From Patescibacteria group bacterium (GTDB taxonomy: Bacteria > Patescibacteria > UBA1384 > XYA2-FULL-43-10 > 1-14-0-10-43-13), in the NCBI GenBank assembly GCA_023484645.1, contig JAMCZZ010000004.1:1-5805 (forward strand): a stretch of 5,805 nt of DNA. Direction: 5' to 3'. Under the pieces are notes generated by a model, which saw nothing but the letters and a program-made list of their open reading frames with translations, ran no database searches and was not told where the DNA came from. Position 1 is the stretch's first letter. Each line of letters opens with the position of its first letter. Made by a program: the position numbers and the translations under genes. This document shows, in pieces, positions 5,084-5,805 of the stretch.

Positions 5084-5112
5084 TTTATAGCATTTCATTT
5101 AATTGCTATACT
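5084..5112 (+). promoter_or_regulatory. Promoter for the ABC exporter gene
   Basis: TTTATA (5084-5089) and TATACT (5107-5112) are 17 bp apart, and TGC directly before the -10 makes it an extended -10 element. Expected start near 5119, giving a leader of about 39 nt before ATG 5158. It lies just after the strong terminator, consistent with an independent unit. Confidence 0.6.
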
Positions 5113-5157
5113 TGAATAAGAAAGACTAGATAAGATTTTGTCAATAAACGGTTAACC

Positions 5158-5805
5158 ATGGAAAAAAATCCAATAATATATTTGACAAGAAAGCTTTGGA
5201 AGTATTCCAAGGGAAATAGAGGAAGTGTAATCCTTTATTTTGTTATGTTCGTGTTTGCAAATATGATTAACTTTCTAGAACCATTAGTCATCGCAAAATT
5301 GCTTAATGTTATTCAATTGAATGGGATTACTAATTCCAGCATGCATACATTGCTTTTCTATCTTGGAATACTCTTCTTGATTAACATGGGTTTCTGGGCT
5401 TTTCATGGTCCCGCGCGCCTAATTGAAAACAGAAATGCTTTCTTAGCAAGAGCCAATTACAAAAAATATTTGCTAGATGGAGTTATGGCCTTTCCAATTG
5501 AGTGGCACAATAATCATCACTCAGGAAATACTATCGATAAAGTAGAAAAAGGAACAACGGCGCTTTTCAATTTTTCAAGTGAAACTTTCGAAATTATTGA
5601 ATTCATTATCCGGTTAGTGAGTTCTTATCTTGCATTGGTCTATTTTAACCTCTACGCCGGATACATTGTTTTGTTCATGGTGACTATCACCTTACTTCTT
5701 ATAATTCAGTTTGACAAAGTTTTAATAGGCCAATACAAGACCCTATATGGAAAAGAAAATAAAATTACCCAGAAAGTTTTTGATGTTATTAGTAATATAA
5801 CAACG
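5158..5805 (+). CDS. ABC exporter, transmembrane domain (3' truncated by window)
   Basis: The first 216 residues read open from ATG 5158 to the window edge. They match the type I ABC exporter membrane domain. A short cytoplasmic N-terminus (KNPIIYLTRKLWKYSKGNRG) leads to TM1 (about 24-46), TM2 (about 64-83), a long cytoplasmic loop containing the typical coupling-region pattern FPIEWHNNHHSGNTIDKVEKGT (112-133, cf. family 'fFd...tGdi.sRl..D'), then TM3 (about 146-163) and TM4 (about 168-185). The ATPase domain with Walker motifs should lie beyond the window and cannot be verified; if present, the protein would be a half-transporter acting as a dimer. Substrate cannot be told from this part. 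ATG 5158 fits the usual N-terminal length. No Shine-Dalgarno precedes it (AATAAACGGTTAACC). It has its own promoter (5084-5112) after a strong terminator. Confidence 0.9.
   Translation, partial: MEKNPIIYLTRKLWKYSKGNRGSVILYFVMFVFANMINFLEPLVIAKLLNVIQLNGITNSSMHTLLFYLGILFLINMGFWAFHGPARLIENRNAFLARANYKKYLLDGVMAFPIEWHNNHHSGNTIDKVEKGTTALFNFSSETFEIIEFIIRLVSSYLALVYFNLYAGYIVLFMVTITLLLIIQFDKVLIGQYKTLYGKENKITQKVFDVISNITT

Overview
The window looks like chromosomal sequence from an AT-rich, streamlined bacterium, most plausibly a Patescibacteria/CPR lineage. This is an inference from three things: the gene mix (mnmA, recG, comEA and a DUF2207 membrane protein with a poly-glycine tail), very short intergenic gaps, and the absence of recognisable Shine-Dalgarno sequences before all four visible start codons. 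The standard bacterial code fits, because the 686-codon recG reads through without needing TGA as an amino acid. No phage, transposase, CRISPR or plasmid genes are visible.

Layout. Positions 1-207 hold the 3' end of mnmA (tRNA 2-thiouridylase). A 65-bp spacer with a small hairpin follows, then complete recG (273-2333) and, after 51 bp, comEA (2385-2927). All three are on the + strand and could form one transcription unit. A DUF2207 membrane protein (2931-4643) lies on the minus strand, tail to tail with comEA with only 3 bp between them. Its start lies in a 69-bp divergent promoter region shared with a + strand tRNA-Leu(UAG) gene (4713-4796). The last 648 bp (from 5158) are the 5' part of an ABC exporter, cut by the window edge before its ATPase domain.

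The most unusual part is 4771-5068, downstream of and overlapping the tRNA-Leu. The tRNA CCA end opens a perfect 37-nt palindrome (4794-4830). Outside it, the tRNA T-arm sequence is repeated in inverted orientation (4843-4858). Further degenerate copies of the same T-arm/3'-end motif follow in alternating orientation, and three + copies end in GCACCA. Between them sit three perfect hairpins closed by a long-range stem, giving a candidate four-way-junction RNA. A palindrome matching the Gram-positive LexA/SOS box consensus and a very strong intrinsic terminator (5035-5068) complete the block. A good sigma70-type promoter (4675-4703) precedes the tRNA, and I see no clear second promoter before the structured block, so tRNA and block may be co-transcribed. 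I do not recognise this arrangement as a named RNA family.

Functionally, RecG (fork and recombination intermediate remodelling) and ComEA (DNA binding during uptake) are both DNA-processing proteins, and MnmA and tRNA-Leu belong to translation. There is no evidence of a dedicated multi-gene pathway. Minor features of interest inside comEA are a 7-nt tandem repeat and an in-frame palindromic repeat, both in non-conserved parts of the protein.
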